Of a stretch of 64,000 nt of DNA, positions 32,445 to 41,075 are shown in pieces. The notes beneath the pieces were generated by a model, which was not told the DNA's origin, made no database searches, and saw only the letters and a list, made by a program, of their open reading frames with translations. A program made the translations under genes and the position numbers. The stretch's first letter is position 1, and every line of letters starts with the position of its first letter. The DNA is from DASYTH01 sp045806965 (GTDB lineage Bacteria; Actinomycetota; Actinomycetes; Mycobacteriales; Pseudonocardiaceae), in NCBI GenBank assembly GCA_045806965.1, contig JBJMIG010000033.1, positions 30,480 to 94,479 of the forward strand, written 5' to 3'.

Positions 32445-34487
32445 TCACCACCGAGTTGGCGGCGGCGGCGGGACGACCGGCGGGCGGTCGTCGCAGGTGA
32501 TCGTGTTCGGCAGCTCCCACGGCGCGAACCAGGGGCCGGTCGTGCCGCCTCCGTCGTTGCCACCCAGATCGGTCAGCGAGAACTCCGAGCCGGCCGGGGT
32601 GAAGTGGAACGAGCCGCAGTTGTTCACGCCGACCGCGCCGACGTTGCGCGCGTCCACGTTGCGGAACGAGGCCGAACCGGCCACCCTGGCGCTGAGCACC
32701 GACGTGCCGGTGCCGTCCACCCTGATGTCCGCGAAAGCGACGTTGGTGATGGAGTACAGGTCCTTCACCGGGAAGTCGCTCACCAGCATGATCGCGTTGT
32801 AGGTGTTGTCCAGGAAGTGGTCGCCGGCGACCTGGATGTCCGCGTCGATGTTCCGCTCCAGCGCGTAGATCCAGATGGCACCCAGCCCGATGTTCCAGTT
32901 CAGCTCGAAGGTTCCGGCCCGCACCGTGGTGTTTCCGGTGATCCACGCATGTCCGGTGAACGGCTCCGCGCCGAACCGGGAACCGAGGTGGATGCCGCTG
33001 CCCTCCCGGACCGGGTCGGCCACCAGGTTGTTCGACACGGTGTTGTCGGTGCCGCCGTAGAGCGCGATCCCGTTGGCCAGCACCGGGGTCTGCACGGTGT
33101 TGTGGTCGAAGGTGTTGTTCGCGTTCTCGGTCCGCTCGGACCACATGGCCAGGCCGTCGTCCCCGGTGTTGCGCACGAAGTTGTTCGACACCAGCGAGTT
33201 CGTCACCCCGGTGTGGAAGTTGAGCGCGTCGGCGATCTGGTCGGTGACGATGTTGCCGGTCACCCGCAGGTTGGACATCGGACCGTCCAGCCACAGACCC
33301 ACCTTGGTGTGATGAAGGTAGAGGCCCTCGACGCTCGAGTCGCTGAGCGCGCCGCCGATTCCGTTGACCTGGTCGAGATCGATGCGCTCGCGCACGTCGC
33401 CCTCGACGGCGAAGCCGGACAGGTGGACGTTGCGGCTGCCGCCGGCCGAGACGTACCTGCCGTAGAAGCCGACCCCGGTGTGCGTCGAGCCGTCCGGGGC
33501 CGGGCGCTCCAGCGCCACCTCGCGGCCCTTGACCACGGTGTACCAACTGCCGGCGCCCACGATCGTCACGTCGTCGACGACGATGTGCCTGTTCACCTGG
33601 TAGGTGCCGGGCGGTAGGTACACCGTCAGGTGGTGGCGCCCGGCGAACGCGATGGCCCGGTCGAACGCGTCGGCCGACTCACGCCGCCCGGTCGGATCCG
33701 CACCGAACAGCAGTACGTTCGCCGCGACCGGCTCGACGTGCGGGCGGCCGACGAGCTCGGAGTCGAGCAGGTCGACGACGGTCCAGGCGGCGGGACTGCC
33801 GGCCGGCACGGTGAGCCGCACCCGGTCCCCCGCGCGGTAGGTCCGGTCCAGCAGGATGCGCTGCTCGTCGTAGAAGTGCGTCGGCCGGAACGGTTTGGTG
33901 ATCACCGGCGGCGGCGAGGTGTCCCGTGGCACGCACGAGCATTCGGTGATCCACCAGTCCGGGTGCAGCAGGACCGCGTCGGGGTCGTTGCTGAACGGGT
34001 ACTGGTTGTACAGCCAGGCGTACCGCGAGGTGAGGGTGACCGTCCTGCGGTGCCCGCCGTTGACGGTGACGTCGAGCGGCGCGGTGATGCCACCGCCGTG
34101 CGGCGCGTCCGGGACGCTGTACCGGACGGTGAGCGCGTTCGTCGCGCCGGGCAGGGTGAACTCCACGTACTGCCGCTGGGTCAGCCGAACCGCCGCCCGG
34201 CCGGAAGCCTCCGAGGGCAACGTGTACGCCGCCCGGTCCGGCCCGATCACCGTGCCGTTCGTGACGGCGTGCTCCGCCTCCTGCTCGGCGAAGGCCACCC
34301 GCGCGCCCCGGCCTTGCACCAGCGCCGGATCGAGGCCGGCCCGGGTCACCACCGGAGCCCCGGCGGCGGCCGCCGGGGTCGCGCTCACCGCGAGGGCGAA
34401 CCCGGTGACCGCCGCCGTCGCTGCGGCGACCCATCGCGACTGCCTGCTGGAGCGCCGTGCGGCAGCCCCGTTGCTGCTCCGTGACAT
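32445..34487 (-). CDS. Secreted right-handed beta-helix protein, probable polysaccharide-active enzyme
   Basis: About 680 residues. A signal peptide (VAAATAAVTGFALAVSATPAAA) is followed by an N-terminal beta-sandwich-like region, then a parallel beta-helix starting near VLLFGADPTGRRESADAFDRAI, which is typical of pectate lyase/GH28/GH87-like proteins. Repeated Asn-rich rungs follow (NNFVRNTGDDGLAMW, NIVTDQIADALNF). The tail is Pro-rich (PPVVPPPPP). It may be an alpha-glucanase or related glycanase; I cannot assign a substrate. The ATG at 34487 begins the signal peptide; a GTG at 34520 would add 11 residues. The upstream 95 bases are AT-rich with TTGACA at 34536-34531 on the minus strand. Confidence 0.75.
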   Translation of the reverse strand: MSRSSNGAAARRSSRQSRWVAAATAAVTGFALAVSATPAAAAGAPVVTRAGLDPALVQGRGARVAFAEQEAEHAVTNGTVIGPDRAAYTLPSEASGRAAVRLTQRQYVEFTLPGATNALTVRYSVPDAPHGGGITAPLDVTVNGGHRRTVTLTSRYAWLYNQYPFSNDPDAVLLHPDWWITECSCVPRDTSPPPVITKPFRPTHFYDEQRILLDRTYRAGDRVRLTVPAGSPAAWTVVDLLDSELVGRPHVEPVAANVLLFGADPTGRRESADAFDRAIAFAGRHHLTVYLPPGTYQVNRHIVVDDVTIVGAGSWYTVVKGREVALERPAPDGSTHTGVGFYGRYVSAGGSRNVHLSGFAVEGDVRERIDLDQVNGIGGALSDSSVEGLYLHHTKVGLWLDGPMSNLRVTGNIVTDQIADALNFHTGVTNSLVSNNFVRNTGDDGLAMWSERTENANNTFDHNTVQTPVLANGIALYGGTDNTVSNNLVADPVREGSGIHLGSRFGAEPFTGHAWITGNTTVRAGTFELNWNIGLGAIWIYALERNIDADIQVAGDHFLDNTYNAIMLVSDFPVKDLYSITNVAFADIRVDGTGTSVLSARVAGSASFRNVDARNVGAVGVNNCGSFHFTPAGSEFSLTDLGGNDGGGTTGPWFAPWELPNTITCDDRPPVVPPPPPTRW

Positions 34488-34581
34488 GAGGTGACGATAG
34501 GACCCACACCCGGATCTCACAAGCAGTTGCTGTCAATATCCATTACTCTGCTCATAAGTTGCGTTAAATCATCGGGTACTT

Positions 34582-36441
34582 TCAGCCAGCGGCGGCGAAC
34601 TGCGCGGCGTAGAGCCGGTGGTAGGCCCCACGCGCGCCCAGCAGCTCCTCGTGGGTGCCCTGCTCGACGATCCGGCCCGACTCCATCACCAGGATCAGGT
34701 CGGCGTCGCGGATGGTGGAGAGCCGGTGCGCGATCACGAAGCTGGTGCGCGCCGAACGCAGCGCGGCCATCGCGTGCTGCACGAGGGACTCCGTCCTGGT
34801 GTCCACCGAGCTGGTCGCCTCGTCGAGAATCAGCAGCGCGGGACTGGCCAGGAACGCGCGGGCGATGGTCAGCAGCTGCTTCTGCCCGGCGCTGAGGTTG
34901 GTGGCCTCGTCGTCGAGCACCGTGTCGTAGCCGTCCGGGAAGCTGCGCACGAACTGGTCCACGAACGTCGCCCGGGCCGCGGCCAGGATCTCCTCCTCGG
35001 TCGCGTCCGGTTTGCCGTAGGCGATGTTGGCCCGGATCGTGCCGCCGAACAGCCAGGTGTCCTGCAACACCATGCCGATCTGCCCCCGCAGGTCCTCCCG
35101 GCGCAACCGCGTGACGTCCACCCCGTCCAGCGTGATCCGGCCGCCGTCCAGCTCGTAGAACCGCATGATCAGGTTGACCAGGGTGGTCTTGCCCGCCCCG
35201 GTCGGCCCGACGATTGCCACCGTCTGGCCCGGCTGCGCGACCAGCGAGAGGTGCTCGATCAGCGGCTGCTCCGGCCGGTAGGCGAAGCTGACGTCCTCGA
35301 ACTCCACCCGGCCCCGGCGCTGCGCCGGAAGCTCGGCGTCCGCCGGGTCGGGCTCCTGCTCCCCGGCGTCGAGCAGCTCGAAGACCCGCTCGGCCGAGGC
35401 GACGCCGGACTGCATCAGGTTCGCCATCGAGGCGACCTGGGTCAGCGGCTGGGTGAACTGCCGGGAGTACTGGATGAACGCCTGCACCTCGCCGAGGGTC
35501 ATCGCACCCGAGGTGATCCGCAGTCCGCCGAGCACCGCGACCACCACGTAGCTGAGGTTGGACAGGAACATCATCGCCGGCATGATCAGCCCGGAGATGA
35601 ATTGGGCGCCGGCCGCCGAACCGAACAGCGCCTCGTTGCGGCGCCGGAACTCGGCCTCGGACTCCTGCTGCCGGCCGAACACCTTCACCAGGTGGTGCCC
35701 GGTGAACGCCTCCTCGATGTGCGCGTTGAGCGCGCCGGTCTGCTTCCACTGCGCGATGAACAGCTTCTGCGCGCGCTTGCCGATCTGGCCGGTGATCAGC
35801 ACCGACAGGGGGATCACCGCGAGCGCGATCAACGCGAGCAGCGGGGAGATCGTCACCATCATCACCAGCACGCCGACCACGGTGAGCACCGAGGTGAGCA
35901 GCTGGCTCAGGGTCTGTTGCAGGGTGGTGGCGATGTTGTCGATGTCGTTGGTAACCCTGGACAGCAGCTCGCCGCGGGGCTGGCCGTCGAAGTAGCGCAA
36001 CGGCAACCGGTGCAGCTTCGCCTCGATATCCTCGCGGAGCGCGAACACCACACGCTGCACCATGCCGTTGATCAGCCGGCCCTGGGCCAGCCCGAACACC
36101 GACGACGCAACGTAGAGCACCAGCACCCAGCTCAGCACCCGGCCGAGCGCGGTGAAGTCGATGCTCGCCCCCGGCACGTGCCGCAGCTGGGCCAGCACCC
36201 CGTTGAAGATGATGTCGGTGGCCTGCCCGAGCACCTTCGGCCCGGCCACGTAGAACCCGACGCTGGTCACGCCGAGCGCGACAGCCACGGCGAAGGTGAT
36301 CCGCTCCGGGTGCATCCGGCGGGCCAGCCGAAGCGCGGACGGCTTGAAGGTCTTCGCCTTGCCGACCGGCATGCCCATCCCGGGCAGGCCGCGGCCAAGC
36401 GGGCCGCCCTGCGGGCGGGGACTCGTGCTCGTGGTGCTCAT
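34582..36441 (-). CDS. ABC exporter half-transporter, canonical ATPase site
   Basis: A 619-residue fused membrane and ATPase subunit. After a basic N-terminus come six helices (residues about 50-330), then the nucleotide-binding domain: Walker A GPTGAGKTTL, signature LSAGQ, Walker B LLILDEATSSVD with the catalytic Glu, and H-loop IAHRLST. The signature has Ala in place of the first Gly of LSGGQ. The start ATG overlaps the stop of the upstream exporter gene by four bases (ATGA). The pair most likely forms one heterodimer that exports drugs or lipids. Confidence 0.93.
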   Translation of the reverse strand: MSTTSTSPRPQGGPLGRGLPGMGMPVGKAKTFKPSALRLARRMHPERITFAVAVALGVTSVGFYVAGPKVLGQATDIIFNGVLAQLRHVPGASIDFTALGRVLSWVLVLYVASSVFGLAQGRLINGMVQRVVFALREDIEAKLHRLPLRYFDGQPRGELLSRVTNDIDNIATTLQQTLSQLLTSVLTVVGVLVMMVTISPLLALIALAVIPLSVLITGQIGKRAQKLFIAQWKQTGALNAHIEEAFTGHHLVKVFGRQQESEAEFRRRNEALFGSAAGAQFISGLIMPAMMFLSNLSYVVVAVLGGLRITSGAMTLGEVQAFIQYSRQFTQPLTQVASMANLMQSGVASAERVFELLDAGEQEPDPADAELPAQRRGRVEFEDVSFAYRPEQPLIEHLSLVAQPGQTVAIVGPTGAGKTTLVNLIMRFYELDGGRITLDGVDVTRLRREDLRGQIGMVLQDTWLFGGTIRANIAYGKPDATEEEILAAARATFVDQFVRSFPDGYDTVLDDEATNLSAGQKQLLTIARAFLASPALLILDEATSSVDTRTESLVQHAMAALRSARTSFVIAHRLSTIRDADLILVMESGRIVEQGTHEELLGARGAYHRLYAAQFAAAG

Positions 36442-38168
36442 GCCGCCTGCTCCGGAGTCAGCTGGGACTGGACGATCTCCTCGTAAGTCGGGCAGGTGTC
36501 CAGCAGTTCGCGGTGCGTCCCGATGCCGACCACGGCGCCGTTGTCCAGCACCACGATCTGGTCCGCGTCGAGGATGGTGGAGACCCGCTGCGCGACCACG
36601 ATCACCGCGGCCTGCTGGGTGTACGGGCGCAGCGCCGCCCGCAGCCGGGCGTCGGTCGCCAGATCGAGTGCGGAGAACGCGTCGTCGAACAGGTACACCT
36701 CCGGGCGCCGGACCAGGGCCCGCGCGATGGACAGCCGCTGCCGCTGCCCGCCGGACAGGTTGGTGCCGCCCTGCGCGATGGTCGCGCCGAGCCCATCGGG
36801 CAGTTCCTCGACGAAGTCCCGGGCCTGCGCGATCTCCAGCGCCTGCCAGAGTTGCTCGTCGGTCGCGTCCGGATTGCCGTAGCGCAGGTTGCTCGCCACG
36901 GTGCCGGTGAACAGGTATGCCTGCTGTGGCACCAGGCCGATCCGCCGGCGCAGTACGTCCGGGTCGAGCTCGCGGACGTCCACGCCGTTGAGCCGGACAC
37001 TGCCGTCGGTCACGTCGATCAGCCGCGGGACGAGCGAGAGCAGCGTGCTCTTGCCGGCCCCGGTGCTTCCGACGATCGCGGTGGTCGCGCCCGGCCCGGC
37101 GCGGAAGGAGACGTCCCGCAGCACCGGATCGGCCGCGCCGGGGTAGCGGAACCCGACGCCGCGCAACTCGAGCTCGGCGCGGGCCGGCAACTCGCGCACG
37201 GGGGTGGCCGGCGGGTGCACCGACGGCTCGGTGTCGAGCACCTCGTTGATCCGCTCGGCGCACACCGCGGCGCGCGGGATCAGCATCGACACGAAGGTAG
37301 CCATCATCACCGACATGAGGATCTGCAACAGATAGTTGAGGAACGCGGTGAGCGCGCCGATCTGCATCTCCCCGGTGTTCACCCGGTGCGCACCGAACCA
37401 GAGCACGGCCACGCACGAGGCGTTGAGGATCAGCATCACCGTTGGGAAGATCATCGCTTGCAGCCGGCCGACCCGTAGTGCTGTGTCCGTCAGCGTGGTG
37501 TTGGCCTCGCCGAACCGGCGCGTCTCGGCCGGCTCCCGGACGAACGCGCGAACCACCCTGATGCCGGACAACTGTTCGCGCAGCACCCGGTTGACCTGAT
37601 CGATCCGGTCCTGCATCAGGCGGAACTGCGGGACCATCCGCATCACGATCAACCCGATGGCGATCAGCAGCGCCGGCACGCAGACCAGCAGCAGCCAGGA
37701 CAGGCCGACATCTTCGCGCAGCGCCATGACGATGCCGGCCACGCACATGATCGGTGCGGTCACCAGCATGGTGCAACCCATCACCACCAGCAGCTGAACC
37801 TGCTGGACGTCGTTGGTGCTGCGGGTGATCAGCGACGGCGGCCCGAAGCCGGACACCTCCCGGGCGGAGAACTCACCCACCCGGTGGAAGATCGCGGATC
37901 GCACGTCACGCCCGAACGCCATCGCGCAGCGGGCGCCGAAGTACACCGCGCCGATCGAGCACAGGATCTGGAGCACGGTGACGGTCAGCATCAGGCCGCC
38001 GGTGGACAGGATGTAGTCGGTGTCCCCCTTGGCGATGCCCTGATCGATGATGTCCGCGTTGAGACTCGGCAGATAGAGCGAGGCGAGCGTGCCGATGAGC
38101 TGGAACACGAGCACCGCGGTGAGGTCGCGCCGATATGGCCGCAGGTAGCTGCGGAGTAGGCGAGTCAA
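36438..38168 (-). CDS. ABC exporter half-transporter, degenerate ATPase site
   Basis: About 576 residues, six helices then the ATPase domain: Walker A GSTGAGKSTL, signature LSGGQRQR, Walker B VYLFDDAFSALD. The catalytic Glu is replaced by Asp, and the H-loop His is replaced by Gln (VAQRVST). This asymmetry is known from heterodimeric exporters such as LmrCD and TM287/288. The start is a TTG at 38168 or 38171, after AGGGGG; no ATG or GTG lies near. It is divergent from a TetR gene, which also starts with TTG. Confidence 0.92.
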   Translation of the reverse strand: MTRLLRSYLRPYRRDLTAVLVFQLIGTLASLYLPSLNADIIDQGIAKGDTDYILSTGGLMLTVTVLQILCSIGAVYFGARCAMAFGRDVRSAIFHRVGEFSAREVSGFGPPSLITRSTNDVQQVQLLVVMGCTMLVTAPIMCVAGIVMALREDVGLSWLLLVCVPALLIAIGLIVMRMVPQFRLMQDRIDQVNRVLREQLSGIRVVRAFVREPAETRRFGEANTTLTDTALRVGRLQAMIFPTVMLILNASCVAVLWFGAHRVNTGEMQIGALTAFLNYLLQILMSVMMATFVSMLIPRAAVCAERINEVLDTEPSVHPPATPVRELPARAELELRGVGFRYPGAADPVLRDVSFRAGPGATTAIVGSTGAGKSTLLSLVPRLIDVTDGSVRLNGVDVRELDPDVLRRRIGLVPQQAYLFTGTVASNLRYGNPDATDEQLWQALEIAQARDFVEELPDGLGATIAQGGTNLSGGQRQRLSIARALVRRPEVYLFDDAFSALDLATDARLRAALRPYTQQAAVIVVAQRVSTILDADQIVVLDNGAVVGIGTHRELLDTCPTYEEIVQSQLTPEQAA

Positions 38169-38198
38169 CAAGAAGAGCCCCCTGTGAAGAAACCAGTC

Positions 38199-38256
38199 GT
38201 ATCTAATATGGTCAAGGCCAAGGTAGACTAGAGCACTAAGAAACGCAACGTATCTT
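38199..38256. promoter_or_regulatory. Divergent exporter/TetR control region
   Basis: AAGAAACG (38238-38245) and CGTATCTT (38249-38256) form a 19-base pseudo-palindrome with one mismatch, and the half-site GTATCTAA recurs at 38199-38206. The region is AT-rich compared with its surroundings. These are plausible TetR operators between the two start codons. Confidence 0.55.
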
Positions 38257-38266
38257 AAGGGACCGG

Positions 38267-38866
38267 TTGACCGAGACCAAGTCCAAGTCCCGCCGCCGCG
38301 GCGCGCAACTCGAGGACGCCATCATCGACGCGGTGTGGGCGGTGCTGCGCGACGTCGGCTACGGCGGGCTCACCATCGAGGCCGTGGCCGCGAGGGCCGC
38401 GACCAGCAAGCCGGTGATCTACCGGCGCTGGTCGAACCGCGCCGAACTGGTCCTCGCCGCGTGGAGTCGCGAGGTGCCGATGAGCGCGGAGACGATCGAC
38501 ACCGGCGAACTTCGCTCCGACCTGCTCGCGTTGTTCACCCGGATCGCGCGCCGGGCGGACGACATCGTGACGGAGATGATCACCGGTGTGTTGGCCGATG
38601 CGTTCCGCGACCCGGAGGTCGTCGCGCTGCTCCAGGAACGGCTCAAGAACGCGCCACTGCCGGCCGCGGTCGGGTCGATCGTGCGGCGCGCGGTGGACCG
38701 GGGCGAGCTGCGGCCCGGCCCGTTGCCGGAACGGGTGGCCCGGCTCCCGCTCGACCTGATCCGCAGCGAGTCGATGATGTGCGGCGCGCCCATTCCGAAC
38801 GAGACCATCGCCGAGCTCATCGACGAGGTCTACCTCCCGGTGCTGCGCGGCCAACTGCCGGACTGA
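38267..38866 (+). CDS. TetR-family repressor of the ABC exporter
   Basis: A 199-residue TetR-type protein. The helix-turn-helix (about residues 18-62) has GYGGLTIEAVAARAATSKPVIYRRWSNRAELV, read in part as TIEAVAARAATSKPVIYRRW. A C-terminal ligand domain follows (RADDIVTEMITGVLADAF). The start codon is TTG with AAGGGA four bases upstream; no nearby ATG or GTG would keep the whole HTH. It probably represses the divergent exporter and itself. Confidence 0.9.
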   Translation: MTETKSKSRRRGAQLEDAIIDAVWAVLRDVGYGGLTIEAVAARAATSKPVIYRRWSNRAELVLAAWSREVPMSAETIDTGELRSDLLALFTRIARRADDIVTEMITGVLADAFRDPEVVALLQERLKNAPLPAAVGSIVRRAVDRGELRPGPLPERVARLPLDLIRSESMMCGAPIPNETIAELIDEVYLPVLRGQLPD

Positions 38867-38896
38867 CCGCCCGACCCCCGCGGGATGGGCGTCCGC

Positions 38897-38972
38897 GCGT
38901 ACTCCCTTGCCTGAGCGCATCACTCAGTTGCCTGAGCGCGAGACTCGCTTGCCCGAGCGCGAGACTCGCGCG
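38897..38972 (+). repeat. 21-bp-period intergenic repeat, locus B
   Basis: Three full units start at 38910, 38931 and 38952, each of the form C(C/C)TGAGCGC-N3-ACTC-N5, plus a partial unit before them. The array follows the TetR gene and also encodes the last 16 codons of the monooxygenase gene on the other strand (stop at 38924-38926). Confidence 0.85.
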
Positions 38973-40438
38973 GGTGCGGTGGCCGGGCTGGTGGTGAAGC
39001 GCAGTGCGGGATCGGCGATCGGGCCGTAGCGCAGCATCCGCGCGTCGCGCAGGTAGTTGTTGGTGACCCGCCACGGGCCGTGCGTGCCCTGCCGGGGCAG
39101 CATGTCGTTGCCACGCCGGACGTAGCCGGCGTTGAGCGCGCTGAGCACCGACTCTTCGGTCCGGTCCGCGGCCGCCGCCCTGGCCACCACCTGGGTATGA
39201 CCGCGGTCGTCCAGATAGTTGAGCAACCGGCAGACATAACGCGCGGCGAGGTCCGCCTTGAGCGTCCAGGACGCGTTGACGTAGCCGAACACCAACGCGG
39301 CGTTGGGCACGTCTTCCAGCAGTACCGCCTTGTAGGTCAGCAACCGGTTGACCTCGACCGGCCGGCCGTCCACCTCGAGCGTGGCGCCGCCGAGCATCCG
39401 CAGGTTCAGTCCGGTCGCCGCGACGATCACGTCGGCGTCCAGTTCGGCACCGGAGCGCAGCCGGATGCCGGTCTCGGTGAACGTCTCCACCTCGTCCGTC
39501 ACCACGCCGACCCGGCCGTCCCGAATGGCGCGGAACAGGTCGCCGTCCGGAACCACGCACAGGCGCTGATCCCACGGGTCGTACTTGGGCATGAAGTGCC
39601 GTAGCTCGGCCGCGCCGCGAAGCTGCCGTTCGGCGCCCTTGACCACCAGGTTGCGCACGAACCGCGGATAGCGCTTGGCCAGCGCGTAGATGGCCCGCTG
39701 GAAGCCGACATTGCGTACGCGGCCGAGCTGGTAGACCACGCGGGTCGGCAGAAACCGTTGTAGCACAGCGGAGATCTTGTCTTGGGCCGGCAACGAGACG
39801 ATGTAGGTCGGCGAGCGCTGGAGCATCGTGACATGCCCGGCCCGCTCGGCCATGGCGGGCACCAGGGTCACCGCCGTGGCGCCGCTGCCGATCACCACCA
39901 CCCGCTTGCCGGCGTAGTCCAGGTCTTGCGGCCAGTGCTGCGGGTGCACCACGGGTCCGGAGAACCGTTCCGCACCGGGGAAGGCCGGCCGGTACCCACT
40001 GTCGTAGTCGTAGTAGCCGGTGGCCCCGATCAGGAAGTTCGCGGTCAGCTCGGTGACCGCGCCGGTGGCCTCCTCGACCGCGGTCACCGTCCAGTGGCCG
40101 CGCTCGGTGGACCAACTCGCGCCGGCCACCCTGATACCGAAGCGAATCCGGGAGAGCACCCCGTGCTCCTTGGCGGTGGCCCGAACGTACTCACGGATCG
40201 ACGTGCCGTCCGCGAGCACCTTCGTGTCGTGCCATGGCCGGAAGTCGAAGCCGAAGGTGTACATGTCCGAATCGGAGCGAATCCCGGGATAGCGGAACAG
40301 GTCCCAGGTGCCGCCGAGCTCCACGCGTCGCTCCAGGATGGCGAACGTCTTGGTGGGACAGTCCCGAACCAGGTGGCAGGCCGCGCCGATCCCCGAGACG
40401 CCGGCACCGATGATCAGCACGTCCAGGTGCGAGTCCAC
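38924..40438 (-). CDS. Baeyer-Villiger-type flavin monooxygenase
   Basis: A 504-residue FAD/NADPH enzyme. It has the FAD motif LIIGAGVSGIGAACHL, the Baeyer-Villiger fingerprint FSGPVVHPQHWP, and the second Rossmann motif VVVIGSGATAVTLVP. The family oxidises ketones to esters, or heteroatoms. The substrate is unknown. The GTG at 40438 has GGGAGG seven bases upstream; the longer frame to 40504 is rejected. The C-terminus is odd: RVSRSGK and RVSRSGN, a 7-residue repeat encoded by the 21-bp intergenic repeat, which suggests read-through of an older stop after repeat insertion. Confidence 0.9.
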   Translation of the reverse strand: MDSHLDVLIIGAGVSGIGAACHLVRDCPTKTFAILERRVELGGTWDLFRYPGIRSDSDMYTFGFDFRPWHDTKVLADGTSIREYVRATAKEHGVLSRIRFGIRVAGASWSTERGHWTVTAVEEATGAVTELTANFLIGATGYYDYDSGYRPAFPGAERFSGPVVHPQHWPQDLDYAGKRVVVIGSGATAVTLVPAMAERAGHVTMLQRSPTYIVSLPAQDKISAVLQRFLPTRVVYQLGRVRNVGFQRAIYALAKRYPRFVRNLVVKGAERQLRGAAELRHFMPKYDPWDQRLCVVPDGDLFRAIRDGRVGVVTDEVETFTETGIRLRSGAELDADVIVAATGLNLRMLGGATLEVDGRPVEVNRLLTYKAVLLEDVPNAALVFGYVNASWTLKADLAARYVCRLLNYLDDRGHTQVVARAAAADRTEESVLSALNAGYVRRGNDMLPRQGTHGPWRVTNNYLRDARMLRYGPIADPALRFTTSPATAPARVSRSGKRVSRSGN

Positions 40439-40603
40439 GCGCGTCCCTCCCGACCGGTGATCACCCTTTTCCGCGATGGTAACCCGCGCCCGCACCGGGC
40501 CCAATCGCCTTCGCTCACCACGAGGCCCGAGCCGGCGGTTGGGTCGGTAGCGTCTGGCGGGGTGGCAGCAACTCCGTTCGGCCGCTCAGAAAGGAACCGT
40601 CTG

Positions 40604-40927
40604 ATGATCTTCATCACCGCCAAGTTCCGGATCCGGCCCGAGGACGCGGATCGGTGGCCGGAGATCACCGCGGAGTACACCGCGGCGACCAGGGCCGAGC
40701 CGGGCTGCCTGTGGTTCGACTGGTCCCGCGGCCTCGACGACCCCACGGAGTACGTGCTGGTGGAGGCGTTCCGGGACGGTGCCGCCGGGGCCGCGCACGT
40801 CGGTTCGGACCACTTCCGAACGGCCCAGCAGACGCTCACCGCGCATCTCGTCGAGACCCCGAGGATCATCAACGCGACCCTCGAGCAGGACGACTGGTCA
40901 CAACTGGGCGAGTTCTCGGTCGACTGA
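40604..40927 (+). CDS. Antibiotic biosynthesis monooxygenase (ABM) domain protein
   Basis: A 107-residue single-domain protein of the ABM dimeric alpha-beta barrel family: FITAKFRIRPEDADRWPEI, EPGCLWFDWSRGLDDP, YVLVEAFRD and HVGSDHFRTA. Family members are small oxygenases, heme-degrading or quinone-forming enzymes; some are of unknown role. The ATG has AAGGAA eight bases upstream. It is divergent from the Baeyer-Villiger-type gene. Confidence 0.9.
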   Translation: MIFITAKFRIRPEDADRWPEITAEYTAATRAEPGCLWFDWSRGLDDPTEYVLVEAFRDGAAGAAHVGSDHFRTAQQTLTAHLVETPRIINATLEQDDWSQLGEFSVD

Positions 40928-40962
40928 GCCGGCCGCCCCCGACCCGACCGACGCCGCGCAAG

Positions 40963-40992
40963 TTGTTGGCCCGGGCTACTTTCGCCTATATC
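40963..40992 (+). promoter_or_regulatory. Promoter of the metalloprotease gene
   Basis: -35 TTGTTG (40963-40968) and -10 TATATC (40987-40992) are separated by 18 bases, about 85 bases upstream of the protease start. The AT-rich -10 stands out in this GC-rich region. Confidence 0.45.
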
Positions 40993-41075
40993 GCCGACCA
41001 CCCACTTCTGACCAGAATGCAGGGGCCCAACGCGCCGTGCGCTCGGCCGGCTCGTCGTCCCCAAGGAGGCCTCCG

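Noticed and set aside
34582..37776. 1064-residue single ABC protein frame
   Set aside because: Beyond 36441 it is an out-of-frame reading of the other exporter gene; the two subunits are separate genes with a 4-base overlap.
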